Assembly: GCA_002451085.1 (NCBI GenBank) | Contig: DKBE01000077.1 | Span: 1-13,294, forward strand | Direction: 5' to 3' | Origin: Proteobacteria bacterium UBA6908 | GTDB lineage: Bacteria > Pseudomonadota > Gammaproteobacteria > Acidiferrobacterales > UBA6901 | Length of the DNA stretch: 13,294 nucleotides | Part shown: positions 1-6,798 of the stretch, in pieces | Layout of the letters: each line of letters starts with the position of its first letter | Numbering within the stretch: the first letter of the stretch is position 1 | The notes under the pieces: model-generated | What the model was told of the DNA's origin: nothing | The model's input: only the letters and a program-made list of their open reading frames with translations | The model's database searches: none | Program-made: the position numbers and the translations under genes

Positions 1-645
1 GTGCTCATCGACGACCTGGTAACTAAAGGCACGGATAGCGAACCATACCGAATGTTCACCTCGCGCGCCGAATACCGACTGTTACTGCGCGAAGACAACG
101 CCGACCTGCGCCTGACGGAAGCGGGCAGGGCGCTGGGCGTGGTCGATGATGTGCGCTGGCAGCGTTTTGAGGAAAAACGCAACGCCATTGCGCGCGAACA
201 GCAGCGCCTGCAAACCACCTGGCTGCGCGCCGCAGCTGTAACGGAATCCGACGCCGGGCGCGTGCTGGGCGGGGTGTTGTCGCGCGATGCCAGTCTGCTG
301 GACCTGCTGCGCCGCCCGGAAGTGGATTACGAATCATTATTGACGCTGCCCGGCGCCGGTCCGGGGCTTGACGATGACCAGGCCGCCGAGCAGGTGGAAA
401 TCCAGGCGAAGTACGCCGGCTACATCGAGCGCCAGCGCGACGAGATCGATCGCCACCAGCGTCACGAAGAAACGTTGTTGCCCGCCAGTCTCGATTACGC
501 CGAGGTACGTGGGCTGTCGATCGAGGTGCGTCAGAAGCTGGATCGTCACCGCCCGGCAACCCTCGGCCAGGCGGCACGCCTCTCTGGCGTCACGCCGGCA
601 GCCATCTCCTTGCTGCTTGTGCACCTCAAGCGTCGCTCGGCCTGA
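1..645 (+). CDS. mnmG: MnmG (GidA), C-terminal third, 5' end cut by window
   Basis: tRNA uridine-5-carboxymethylaminomethyl modification enzyme MnmG, an FAD-binding cytoplasmic protein. With MnmE it installs the cmnm5 group on wobble U34 of several tRNAs. The 214 visible codons are the last third of a protein usually about 630 residues long. The family signature is clear: [20 protein letters not shown] near the start, followed by ADLRLTE. The helical C-terminal domain ends in [18 protein letters not shown], the region that in the family contacts MnmE and tRNA. The frame is open to base 1, so the GTG there is an internal valine codon, not a start. Compared with remembered homologues, which have one residue between GT and EPYRMF (for example GTKEPYRMF), this protein has [10 protein letters not shown], an apparent one-residue insertion. 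In most gammaproteobacteria rsmG follows directly; here it lies 3.8 kb downstream. No clear terminator follows the stop. Confidence 0.97.
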   Translation: MLIDDLVTKGTDSEPYRMFTSRAEYRLLLREDNADLRLTEAGRALGVVDDVRWQRFEEKRNAIAREQQRLQTTWLRAAAVTESDAGRVLGGVLSRDASLLDLLRRPEVDYESLLTLPGAGPGLDDDQAAEQVEIQAKYAGYIERQRDEIDRHQRHEETLLPASLDYAEVRGLSIEVRQKLDRHRPATLGQAARLSGVTPAAISLLLVHLKRRSA

Positions 646-694
646 ATCCGCTTCTCGCACGTTGAGCCAATGATGTAATAGGCATACGACACTC

Positions 695-724
695 TTGACG
701 GGCCTTTAGGGGCAGTGGCATGCT
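695..724 (+). promoter_or_regulatory. Candidate sigma70 promoter for the exported peptidase-like gene pair
   Basis: TTGACG at 695-700 resembles a -35 box. It lies 18 bases before CATGCT at 719-724, which is preceded by TG at 716-717 (extended -10 form). Transcription would begin near 731 and leave a leader of about 25 bases. The -10 box itself matches poorly, so this is a by-eye candidate only. Confidence 0.3.
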
Positions 725-756
725 AGCCGCGCAATCAACATGGATGGTTGATGATG

Positions 757-2202
757 ATGCCGGCAAGGACTGCCTGCTGCATGATTCTGGTTTGTATTCT
801 TTCGGTTACTGCACCGACCCTTTCCGCCGCCCCCGAAGACTGCCCCACGAACGGCGGACAAGCCACCTGCACACCTCCCATTCCGGTCTGGAAACACTCG
901 TTGTGTGACGATGTCGCTGCGTACCTGGTTCGCAGCGCTGTCTGGTGCCGAGTCATGGGCGGAGTTTGGTACGGGCCGTATGCACCGGTGGTCTGCGACG
1001 GCGCCGACCCGGACGTTTCGGATGCCGAGATCTATCCATATGCGCTGGCATTCGAGAAAGTCGTACACAACACCCAACAATGTCCAATCTCCGTTCAGGA
1101 TTCTGGATGGTTGCAACCCGGACAAAGCATCGGCTCATGGAATTGCTGGAGCGGTGGCCCGGTTTACCAGAATGGGGGAGAAACCAGCAATCTGCGCGAG
1201 ATGCTGTTCACCGGCCAGTCCTTTAATGCCAACACTGGACAGTGCGAAGGGAACTGGAGTGAACGCGTCATCGCACGGCGCGACCTCCGGCTCGGCTGTC
1301 CGGACGGCTACACACTGCGGATCGGCGCCAACGGCCAACGGGAATGTTTCTCGCTTGCGCCTCCAAGCTGTCAGATTTCGCTATCCGGTTTCCCGGCCGA
1401 AGTCGAGCCCGGCAAGACCGCCGACAACCGGGTGGCGACGGTCAGTTGCACCGGCCGTTCACCGGCCGGGGTCGGTGTAACACTCGTCGCCGACGTGACT
1501 GCCAACAGCGGTGGCCACCAACACGACGACGAGGTCCGCCATACCCGACACATGGGCCAACTAGGATCCTTACAAGGCATGAGCACCGAGAACGGCAAGG
1601 TCCTGAACGGCGTCACCGATGCCGACGGCAAGCTGTACTTCAGCTTCACCGCCCCGGCCCCGGCCGGGGATCACACCGTCACCGCACAGTGCGCCGACAG
1701 CACCAACCCCTGCGGGATGGCACAGGGGGCGGTGTGGGTGGGGATTAAAGATCTGCAAGCAATCGGAGGTGGACCATGGGAACTGGTGGGCGGTAAATCC
1801 GAGCATCCTGACAATCATTACCTTACTGTCCCGGCATTTCTCGTGCTGCAGCAACTCTCTGTTCACTGGCGCCACCTCTATGTTCCCTTTGGCCCGGTGT
1901 TTGCGGTCAACGACGCGAGTCTGGAACGAGGTGGTTTGTTCGACTGTTGTGAAATCTATACTGATAGGCGTGGAGTGCAGCATGACCGCCGTTACGAGGG
2001 GTGGTGGACATCACCACACAGTCAGCACCGCCGAGGTACAGTGGTAGACATACGGGCGAACGGTGGTTCAGGTTCGATAAGGCGTGAAGATGAGGAAGAG
2101 TTTGTGGATTATGCAGCAAGAGCATTAGGTGCTGTCGCCCGCATTCACGGTGTAGGCACTGGTCGACACTTTCACGTTTTACTGATGGGAGTTGCGGAAT
2201 GA
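757..2202 (+). CDS. Exported Cys-rich protein with Ig-like domain and M15/Hedgehog-type zinc peptidase-like C-terminus
   Basis: Not a gene I can name. Three ATGs stand in tandem (751, 754, 757). I chose 757 because GGATGG at 742-747 sits 9 bases upstream. The product has 481 residues. A signal peptide is visible (residues 1-24, cleavage near TLSA/AP). Residues 25-204 are cysteine-rich (C29 to C197), with a CPDGYT motif at 181-186. Residues about 205-333 look like an Ig-like beta-sandwich (GVTDADGKLYFSFTAP at 285-300) and carry a histidine cluster (H254, H256, H262, H265). The C-terminal part has VNDASLERGGLFD at 384-396, then H424-x2-G427-x3-D431 and H471-x-H473. That arrangement of His, Asp and His matches the zinc ligands of M15-type DD-peptidases and the Hedgehog fold. 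A cell-wall or protein hydrolase acting in the periplasm or outside is inferred; a non-catalytic metal-binding domain is possible. The stop overlaps the next gene by ATGA. GC drops sharply at about 1745, at the Ig/peptidase junction. Confidence 0.8.
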   Translation: MPARTACCMILVCILSVTAPTLSAAPEDCPTNGGQATCTPPIPVWKHSLCDDVAAYLVRSAVWCRVMGGVWYGPYAPVVCDGADPDVSDAEIYPYALAFEKVVHNTQQCPISVQDSGWLQPGQSIGSWNCWSGGPVYQNGGETSNLREMLFTGQSFNANTGQCEGNWSERVIARRDLRLGCPDGYTLRIGANGQRECFSLAPPSCQISLSGFPAEVEPGKTADNRVATVSCTGRSPAGVGVTLVADVTANSGGHQHDDEVRHTRHMGQLGSLQGMSTENGKVLNGVTDADGKLYFSFTAPAPAGDHTVTAQCADSTNPCGMAQGAVWVGIKDLQAIGGGPWELVGGKSEHPDNHYLTVPAFLVLQQLSVHWRHLYVPFGPVFAVNDASLERGGLFDCCEIYTDRRGVQHDRRYEGWWTSPHSQHRRGTVVDIRANGGSGSIRREDEEEFVDYAARALGAVARIHGVGTGRHFHVLLMGVAE

Positions 2203-3203
2203 GCCCCGAATTGAGATCGATTATTGTGACGTTTGGTATTTTGCTCGGTATCGGCTTGGTAACCGCAGTACACGCAGAGGAAGGAGTGTTTCTCAACCCT
2301 GACACCGGCAACTACACGATCCGGTACCACGGTTATGGCGACGTACTGGTCGAAAGTACCTTCTATTCACACAATAATATCGATCCGCACGTGAGATCAA
2401 TATTTCGTCATTCTGATGATGGTTCAATCTTATATCGCTACAAAGTCAGGAATGGAAGGAATAGCAAGCAAAACCTTACTAGCTTGAGAGTTACCACCCC
2501 TCAAGTCGTCACAAATAGCCAAAATGTACCGCCAGGTTGGCATGCAGAAACTCAACTGATTTCAACTTCAAATCCAATCTATGGGGACCTTGGCTACTTT
2601 GTAAGCTGGGGTTTTGTGAGCAACCTGGCTTCGAAAGCAGGCATTTCAATTAAAGGTTTAGTGCCAAGTGCCGGTCAAGAATTCGAATTTCGCAGCCCAC
2701 TTCTTCCTGGAACAGGAATCATGAGCCTCAGGGGTTCTGCACCAGTTACGGAGTTTCCGGATGAAGGACCGGACCCAACGAGCATGGTCGGCATTGCCCT
2801 GAGTAAACTTGAACACAACGATTTTGCCACCCGCAACATCGCCGCCCCCCGTATCCCCAACCCTGCGCCCTATAACGCATTGGTCGTGCTGGCTGGAATC
2901 CAGAAGCATCTCGACACCGACCTCGTCAGCCTGAAGCTCGTTGAGCCAGCCCTGGTCACCGACCTCGACCGCTGGCTGGGCGCCGCCATCGCGGCCGCCG
3001 GCCAGGGAAACACCCAGGCCCTGCGAGCCAGTCTGCAAGAGGCCCGCAAGTTGCTCAAGCAAGAGCACCAGGACCTCGACAAGGACGACGACCTCGACGA
3101 AGACGATAAGCCGACCCAGATCAAACCTCGCATCGACAAACTGGCCGCGCGGGCGCTGGATTTCGACCTGCGCTATGTGGAGAACCGGATCAAGGACGAG
3201 TGA
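2199..3203 (+). CDS. Exported protein of unknown function, coupled to the peptidase-like gene
   Basis: Unrecognised 334-residue protein. ATG at 2199 overlaps the upstream stop (ATGA) and has GGGAG at 2187-2191, 7 bases away, so translation is probably coupled to the upstream gene and the products may act together. Residues 1-26 form a signal peptide (hydrophobic 8-23, then AVHA/EE). Residues 27-190 look beta-rich, with many aromatic and polar residues (GNYTIRYHGYG at 37-47, ILYRYKVRNG at 77-86). From about 195 the sequence becomes helical and charged: LRASLQEARKLLKQEHQDLD at 276-295, then a strongly acidic run (about 294-303), then LAARALDFDLRYVENRIK at 315-332. The composition splits at the same place: by hand count 43% GC over 2341-2700 (156/360) and 66% over 2821-3000 (119/180). 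A role as inhibitor, chaperone or adhesin partner of the upstream protein is speculative. It ends 19 bases from the convergent DUF2914 gene. Confidence 0.8.
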   Translation: MSPELRSIIVTFGILLGIGLVTAVHAEEGVFLNPDTGNYTIRYHGYGDVLVESTFYSHNNIDPHVRSIFRHSDDGSILYRYKVRNGRNSKQNLTSLRVTTPQVVTNSQNVPPGWHAETQLISTSNPIYGDLGYFVSWGFVSNLASKAGISIKGLVPSAGQEFEFRSPLLPGTGIMSLRGSAPVTEFPDEGPDPTSMVGIALSKLEHNDFATRNIAAPRIPNPAPYNALVVLAGIQKHLDTDLVSLKLVEPALVTDLDRWLGAAIAAAGQGNTQALRASLQEARKLLKQEHQDLDKDDDLDEDDKPTQIKPRIDKLAARALDFDLRYVENRIKDE

Positions 3204-3204
3204 T

Positions 3205-3218
3205 CGGTTCGGCAACCG
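3205..3218. terminator. Small hairpin between convergent genes, possible weak terminator
   Basis: CGGTT (3205-3209) pairs with AACCG (3214-3218) around a CGGC loop, centred in the 19-base gap between two convergent stop codons. There is no T-run on either side, so termination here would be weak or factor-assisted. Confidence 0.25.
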
Positions 3219-3222
3219 TCAA

Positions 3223-3753
3223 TCAGCGCATGTTCATGCTGGACGGGGCGGCAGGCGCAGCCGGCGCAGCCGGTTGAGCCGGGGCGGTTGCGGGGGCTGC
3301 CGCCTTCGGTGCTTCATAGGAAAAAGTGCTGGCCCCAAGTGTGCCGCCGGTCTCATCGACGACCGACACCTTCCATTCGCCGGTCCAACTCGGGTCGAGG
3401 GTCTTGCTTGAAAACACACGCCAGCGGTCACTGCCGACGTCGAAGCTGACTTCCGACATCACTTTGCCGTCGTGTTCCCAGCGGTGGGTGATCTTGTGGT
3501 TCGCGGCGTCCTTGATCTCGGTGAAGAAGTAGATCTGGGTCTTGTCGTTCGTGAGGTTCGTGACCTTGTCGGTCGGCTCGCGGTCCTGCACGGCGTTGGT
3601 GAACTGGGCGCGCGCCACGCTGCCGGCCGGTTTGGCCGGGGCGGGGGCCTGCGTTGTGGCTGCCGGCGCCGGGGCGGACTGAGACGGAACGGCCTCGGCC
3701 GCGTACACTGGAGCGATGGCGAGGGCTGATAGCAATACGAACAGATTCTTCAT
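3223..3753 (-). CDS. Exported DUF2914 family protein with Pro/Ala-rich linkers
   Basis: A 176-residue protein whose core (about 46-148) fits the DUF2914 family: YFFTEI at 75-80, KITHRWEHDGK at 87-97, SFDVGSDRWRVFSSK at 103-117, GEWKVSVVD at 125-133. The family has no firmly established activity known to me. Some members are fused to transmembrane or other periplasmic domains. Residues 1-19 form a signal peptide (LAIAPVYA/AE), so export to the periplasm is expected. The core is bracketed by proline/alanine-rich stretches (about 21-45 and 148-172) that look like flexible linkers or cell-wall-spanning tails. The start is well supported: GGAGG lies 5 bases upstream (plus-strand 3759-3763). It is convergent with the upstream exported pair and divergent from the DUF302 gene, with a 154-base shared upstream region in which I see no convincing promoter. 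Confidence 0.88.
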   Translation of the reverse strand: MKNLFVLLSALAIAPVYAAEAVPSQSAPAPAATTQAPAPAKPAGSVARAQFTNAVQDREPTDKVTNLTNDKTQIYFFTEIKDAANHKITHRWEHDGKVMSEVSFDVGSDRWRVFSSKTLDPSWTGEWKVSVVDETGGTLGASTFSYEAPKAAAPATAPAQPAAPAAPAAPSSMNMR

Positions 3754-3907
3754 TATGTCCTCCGTGGCGTGTGTAAGGATAATCCTGCAGGAACGTCAGC
3801 CTAAACCAGGGGAGCCGTAATCGGGCAACGGGGCGGGACGAAACGTGCCTCCCTCGCGACCAGCGGCCATATCTCATCCTTCACCTACCACAACAGGGAG
3901 CCATCAC

Positions 3908-4360
3908 ATGCGACTGTCTATACCGTTTTTCATTTGCGCCATTCTTGCCATAGCACCTGCCCACGCGGAGAGCACCATGATTACCAAAAAGAGCAGTCAC
4001 AGCGTGAAAGTGACACTTGACCGTCTGGAAGCGGCGCTCAAGGAGAAGGGCATCGGTGTAGCGGTACGCTGGGATCACGCCGCGGCGGCAAAAAAGGTGG
4101 GCATGTCTCTTAAGCCGGCAGAGGTATTGATCTTCGGCAACCCCAAGCTCGGCACGCCGCTCATGCAGAGCAATGTGCGCGTCGGTCTTGATCTGCCGCT
4201 CAAGGTATTGGCCTGGGAAGACGACAAGGGTCAGGTCTGGGTCGGGTATACCCAGCCCGACGCACTCGCGGCGCGCTTCGACATCAAAGACCAGGGCGAG
4301 GTGGTGAAGAAGATCACCGGCGCGCTGGATGGTTTGACCAACCAGGCCATTCATCCCTGA
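3908..4360 (+). CDS. Exported DUF302 domain protein
   Basis: A 150-residue protein consisting of a signal peptide (1-20, IAPAHA/ES) and one DUF302 domain (about 30-127). Family landmarks are VLIFGNPKLGTPLMQ at 73-87 and LDLPLKVLAWEDDKGQVWVGY at 94-114. DUF302 has a small alpha/beta fold, often occurs as single exported proteins in sulfur-metabolising and other proteobacteria, and has no settled biochemical role. The frame stays open upstream to a GTG at 3845, but ATG 3908 is preferred: GGGAG at 3896-3900 lies 7 bases upstream and the signal peptide begins there. It is transcribed away from the DUF2914 gene, and a strong hairpin begins 9 bases after the stop. Its neighbours on both sides are also exported, but a shared pathway is not evident. 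Confidence 0.9.
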   Translation: MRLSIPFFICAILAIAPAHAESTMITKKSSHSVKVTLDRLEAALKEKGIGVAVRWDHAAAAKKVGMSLKPAEVLIFGNPKLGTPLMQSNVRVGLDLPLKVLAWEDDKGQVWVGYTQPDALAARFDIKDQGEVVKKITGALDGLTNQAIHP

Positions 4361-4368
4361 TTCATCCC

Positions 4369-4406
4369 GGCACGCTGATACGGCGGACATTGCCGTACAG
4401 CGTGCC
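4369..4406 (+). terminator. Strong hairpin after DUF302 gene, probable terminator
   Basis: GGCACGCTG (4369-4377) is the exact reverse complement of CAGCGTGCC (4398-4406). Inside it, TACGGC (4379-4384) pairs with GCCGTA (4392-4397) around a 7-base loop, leaving one bulged A (4378). The result is 15 base pairs in total. The following bases (CGTTGTC) are only weakly T-rich, so it may work as a partial terminator or as a stabiliser of the mRNA 3' end. Confidence 0.5.
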
Positions 4407-4418
4407 CGTTGTCACAAT
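4390..4418 (+). promoter_or_regulatory. Candidate promoter for rsmG-parA-parB
   Basis: TTGCCG (4390-4395) and CACAAT (4413-4418) are 17 bases apart, each matching 4 of 6 consensus positions. Transcription would start near 4425, 23 bases before the rsmG ATG. The -35 box lies inside the right arm of the preceding hairpin. A local promoter is expected because rsmG is cut off from its usual upstream partner mnmG. Confidence 0.4.
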
Positions 4419-4447
4419 GCGCCGGCGTTAGGCCACACGAGCGGCGC

Positions 4448-5071
4448 ATGAAACTCGAGCAACGACTGCACCAGGGTATTTCCGGCATCGGTCTCAACCT
4501 GACGGCCGCCGCCGAGGCGCAGCTGTTGAATTACCTGCAGTTGCTGGCCAAGTGGAACCAGGCCTATAACCTCACGGCTGTGCGTGACCCGGAAGAGATG
4601 GTGACCCGCCACCTGCTCGATAGCCTGGTGATCGAACCTTATCTGCAGGGTCCGCGGGTGCTGGATATCGGCACGGGCCCCGGGTTGCCCGGCATTCCAC
4701 TGGCGCTGGCACGGCCGGACCTGTCATTCACGCTGCTCGACGCCAATGCCAAGAAAACCCGGTTCGTCACCCAGGCCATCGGCGAACTGGGGCTCAAAAA
4801 CGCCGATGTGGTGCAATCCCGGGTCGAAAATTACCGTCCCGTCGGCAAATTCGATACCTTGATCTCTCGCGCATTTGCCGGAATTGCTGATATGCTGGCG
4901 CTCGCTCGTCATTTGTGTGCACCGCACGGCCGGTTTTTGGCCATGAAGGGCACCTATCCAGAGGAGGAGTTGGCGGCGGTTCCGGCAGAGTTCGCCACCG
5001 AGGTGGTGGCGCTCACGGTGCCCGGTCTCGAGGCGGAGCGGCACCTGGTGATTCTGACGCCGCGACCGTGA
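4448..5071 (+). CDS. rsmG: RsmG, 16S rRNA (guanine-527-N7) methyltransferase
   Basis: Cytoplasmic SAM-dependent methyltransferase that makes m7G527 in 16S rRNA; loss of this mark gives low-level streptomycin resistance in several bacteria. The 207 residues equal the E. coli protein in length, which supports ATG 4448 over an in-frame TTG at 4409. The ribosome-binding site is poor. Landmarks are KWNQAYNLTAVRDP at 35-48, RHLLDSL at 54-60, the SAM-binding loop VLDIGTGPGLPG at 71-82, FTLLDAN at 94-100, VQSRVE at 122-127, SRAF at 140-143 and MKG at 166-168. All expected family motifs are present. parA follows after only 11 bases, so the two are very probably co-transcribed. Confidence 0.97.
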   Translation: MKLEQRLHQGISGIGLNLTAAAEAQLLNYLQLLAKWNQAYNLTAVRDPEEMVTRHLLDSLVIEPYLQGPRVLDIGTGPGLPGIPLALARPDLSFTLLDANAKKTRFVTQAIGELGLKNADVVQSRVENYRPVGKFDTLISRAFAGIADMLALARHLCAPHGRFLAMKGTYPEEELAAVPAEFATEVVALTVPGLEAERHLVILTPRP

Positions 5072-5082
5072 CACATTATTAG

Positions 5083-5856
5083 ATGGATATGGCCAAGGTC
5101 ATCGCAGTTACCAACCAAAAGGGCGGGGTCGGCAAGACCACGACCTCTATCAATCTTGCCGCGTCGCTGGCCAAGACCAAGCGGCGCGTGCTGCTGATTG
5201 ATATCGACCCGCAGGGCAACGCCACCATGGGCAGCGGTATACCCAAGGACGAGGTCGACGAAACCGTTTACCAGGTGCTGCTCGGGCTCGAGCCGATCGA
5301 GCGGGTTGTGAAGCCCACCGAAGGTGGTTACGACCTGGTGCCGGCCAACAGCGATCTGGCCGGGGCCGAGATCGAGCTGATTTCGATCGATCGCCGCGAA
5401 CGCCGGTTGCGCGGTGCTATTGAATCGGTGTCCGGCCGCTATGACTACATCCTGATCGACTGCCCGCCGTCGCTCAATCTCTTGACCATCAACGCCCTGG
5501 TGGCATCGCAGGCGGTGTTGATCCCGATGCAGTGCGAGTATTACGCGCTTGAAGGGCTGTCCTCGCTGGTGGCCACCGTCCAGCGCATTCGCGAGTCGCT
5601 CAATCCGCGTCTGGAAATCGGCGGTTTGCTGCGCACCATGTTCGATCCGCGCAGCACCTTGGCCAACGAAGTATCGGCACAGTTGCTCAAGCACTTCGGC
5701 GACAAGCTCTTTAATACCATCATTCCGCGCAACGTGCGCCTGGCCGAGGCACCCAGCTACGGCAAGCCGGTGATCGCCTATGATCTGCACTCCAAGGGTG
5801 CGCAGGCCTACCTGGCCCTGGCCGGCGAGATGCTGCGCCGCGACGAGGCCGCCTGA
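5083..5856 (+). CDS. parA: ParA (Soj-type) chromosome-partitioning ATPase
   Basis: Deviant-Walker ATPase that binds DNA non-specifically when ATP-bound and is released by ParB, moving the parS-bound origin region during segregation. The 257 residues match the short chromosomal (Soj-like) type without an N-terminal HTH. Motifs are Walker A KGGVGKTT at 13-20 with the signature lysine K13, LIDIDPQGNAT (A') at 38-48, Walker B LIDCPPS at 124-130, and PRNVRLAEAPSYGKPV at 215-230, typical of chromosomal ParA. ATG 5083 is used; ATG 5089, two codons later, would equally give the usual MAKVIAVTNQKGG start, and neither has a strong ribosome-binding site. parB follows within 2 or 29 bases depending on its start. 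Confidence 0.97.
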   Translation: MDMAKVIAVTNQKGGVGKTTTSINLAASLAKTKRRVLLIDIDPQGNATMGSGIPKDEVDETVYQVLLGLEPIERVVKPTEGGYDLVPANSDLAGAEIELISIDRRERRLRGAIESVSGRYDYILIDCPPSLNLLTINALVASQAVLIPMQCEYYALEGLSSLVATVQRIRESLNPRLEIGGLLRTMFDPRSTLANEVSAQLLKHFGDKLFNTIIPRNVRLAEAPSYGKPVIAYDLHSKGAQAYLALAGEMLRRDEAA

Positions 5857-5885
5857 GCGTGAATGATCCGACGGATACCCCGCCC

Positions 5886-6749
5886 ATGACCACCAAGAAA
5901 CCCCGACTCGGCCGCGGCCTCGACGCCTTGCTCGGCAGCGCGCTTGAATCCGTCGCGGCCTCCTCGGGCCGGGAGGAGATGAAGCACCTGCCGGTCGACC
6001 TGCTGCAGCGCGGCAAGTACCAGCCACGTACGCACATGAGCGAAGAGGCGCTGGAAGAACTGGCCAACTCGATCAAGGCCCAGGGTGTGGTGCAGCCGAT
6101 CGTGGTGCGTCCGATCGGTGAAGGTCGTTACGAGATCATCGCCGGCGAGCGCCGCTGGCGCGCCTCGCAGCGCGCCGGGCTGCACAGCATTCCGGCGGTG
6201 GTGCGCGACATTCCCGACGAAGCGGCCATCGCAATCGCGCTGATCGAAAACATCCAGCGCGAAAACCTGAATCCGGTCGAAGAGGCCATGGCGCTGCAGC
6301 GCCTGATCGACGAATTCGGCATGACCCATCAGCAGACCGCTGAAAGTGTCGGCCGTTCGCGCGCCGCGGTGACCAACCTGCTGCGCTTGCTCACGCTGAA
6401 TGCCGATGTCCGCGAAATGCTCGAACAGGGCAAGATGGACATGGGCCATGCGCGTGCCCTGCTGGCCCTGAGCGGACCGGACCAGAGCAGCGCCGCCCGG
6501 CACGTGGTCGACAAGGGTTTGTCGGTGCGTGAAACTGAACAGTATGTCCGTCGGCTCACGGCCCGACCGCACGCCCCAAAGGCCGCGCGGTTGACGCGCG
6601 ATCCGGACATTCGGGCCCTGGAGGAGCGGCTGTCCGACAAGCTCGGTGCGCGCGTGCACGTCCAGCACACCAGTGCCGGGAAGGGCAAGCTCGTCATCGA
6701 ATACACGAGCATGGATGAGCTGGACGGCATCCTCGCACGCATCAAGTAA
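5886..6749 (+). CDS. parB: ParB (Spo0J-type) chromosome-partitioning CTPase
   Basis: Centromere-binding protein that loads at parS, slides as a CTP-dependent clamp and stimulates ParA. Taking ATG 5886 gives 287 residues and the standard beginning MTTKKPRLGRGLDALLG, whose LGRGLDALL segment is the ParA-contacting motif. A GTG at 5859, with GAGG 10 bases upstream, would add nine residues and cannot be excluded. Other motifs (numbering from 5886) are YQPR at 45-48, the CTP-binding GERRWRA at 87-93, ENIQREN at 121-127, a helix-turn-helix at about 146-169 (MTHQQTAESVGRSRAAVTNL), MGHARALLAL at 186-195 and a C-terminal dimerisation domain at about 241-287. I found no good parS site in the window. Confidence 0.96.
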   Translation: MTTKKPRLGRGLDALLGSALESVAASSGREEMKHLPVDLLQRGKYQPRTHMSEEALEELANSIKAQGVVQPIVVRPIGEGRYEIIAGERRWRASQRAGLHSIPAVVRDIPDEAAIAIALIENIQRENLNPVEEAMALQRLIDEFGMTHQQTAESVGRSRAAVTNLLRLLTLNADVREMLEQGKMDMGHARALLALSGPDQSSAARHVVDKGLSVRETEQYVRRLTARPHAPKAARLTRDPDIRALEERLSDKLGARVHVQHTSAGKGKLVIEYTSMDELDGILARIK

Positions 6750-6798
6750 TCCGACTACGCTGTACAGAAGAACTGGAAAAACGGAGAAGGAGATGACG

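Noticed and set aside
1..3. GTG at the first base as a start of a 214-residue gene
   Set aside because: The translation begins in the middle of MnmG, and its conserved domains continue upstream of the window.
3783..3792. Palindrome TCCTGCAGGA upstream of the DUF2914 gene
   Set aside because: A lone 10-base palindrome without a partner site; chance is sufficient explanation.
4954..6027. Long open frame on the minus strand opposite parA (357 codons)
   Set aside because: It is antisense to strongly supported rsmG, parA and parB. Its translation is low-complexity and unlike any known family, as expected for the reverse of GC-rich coding DNA.
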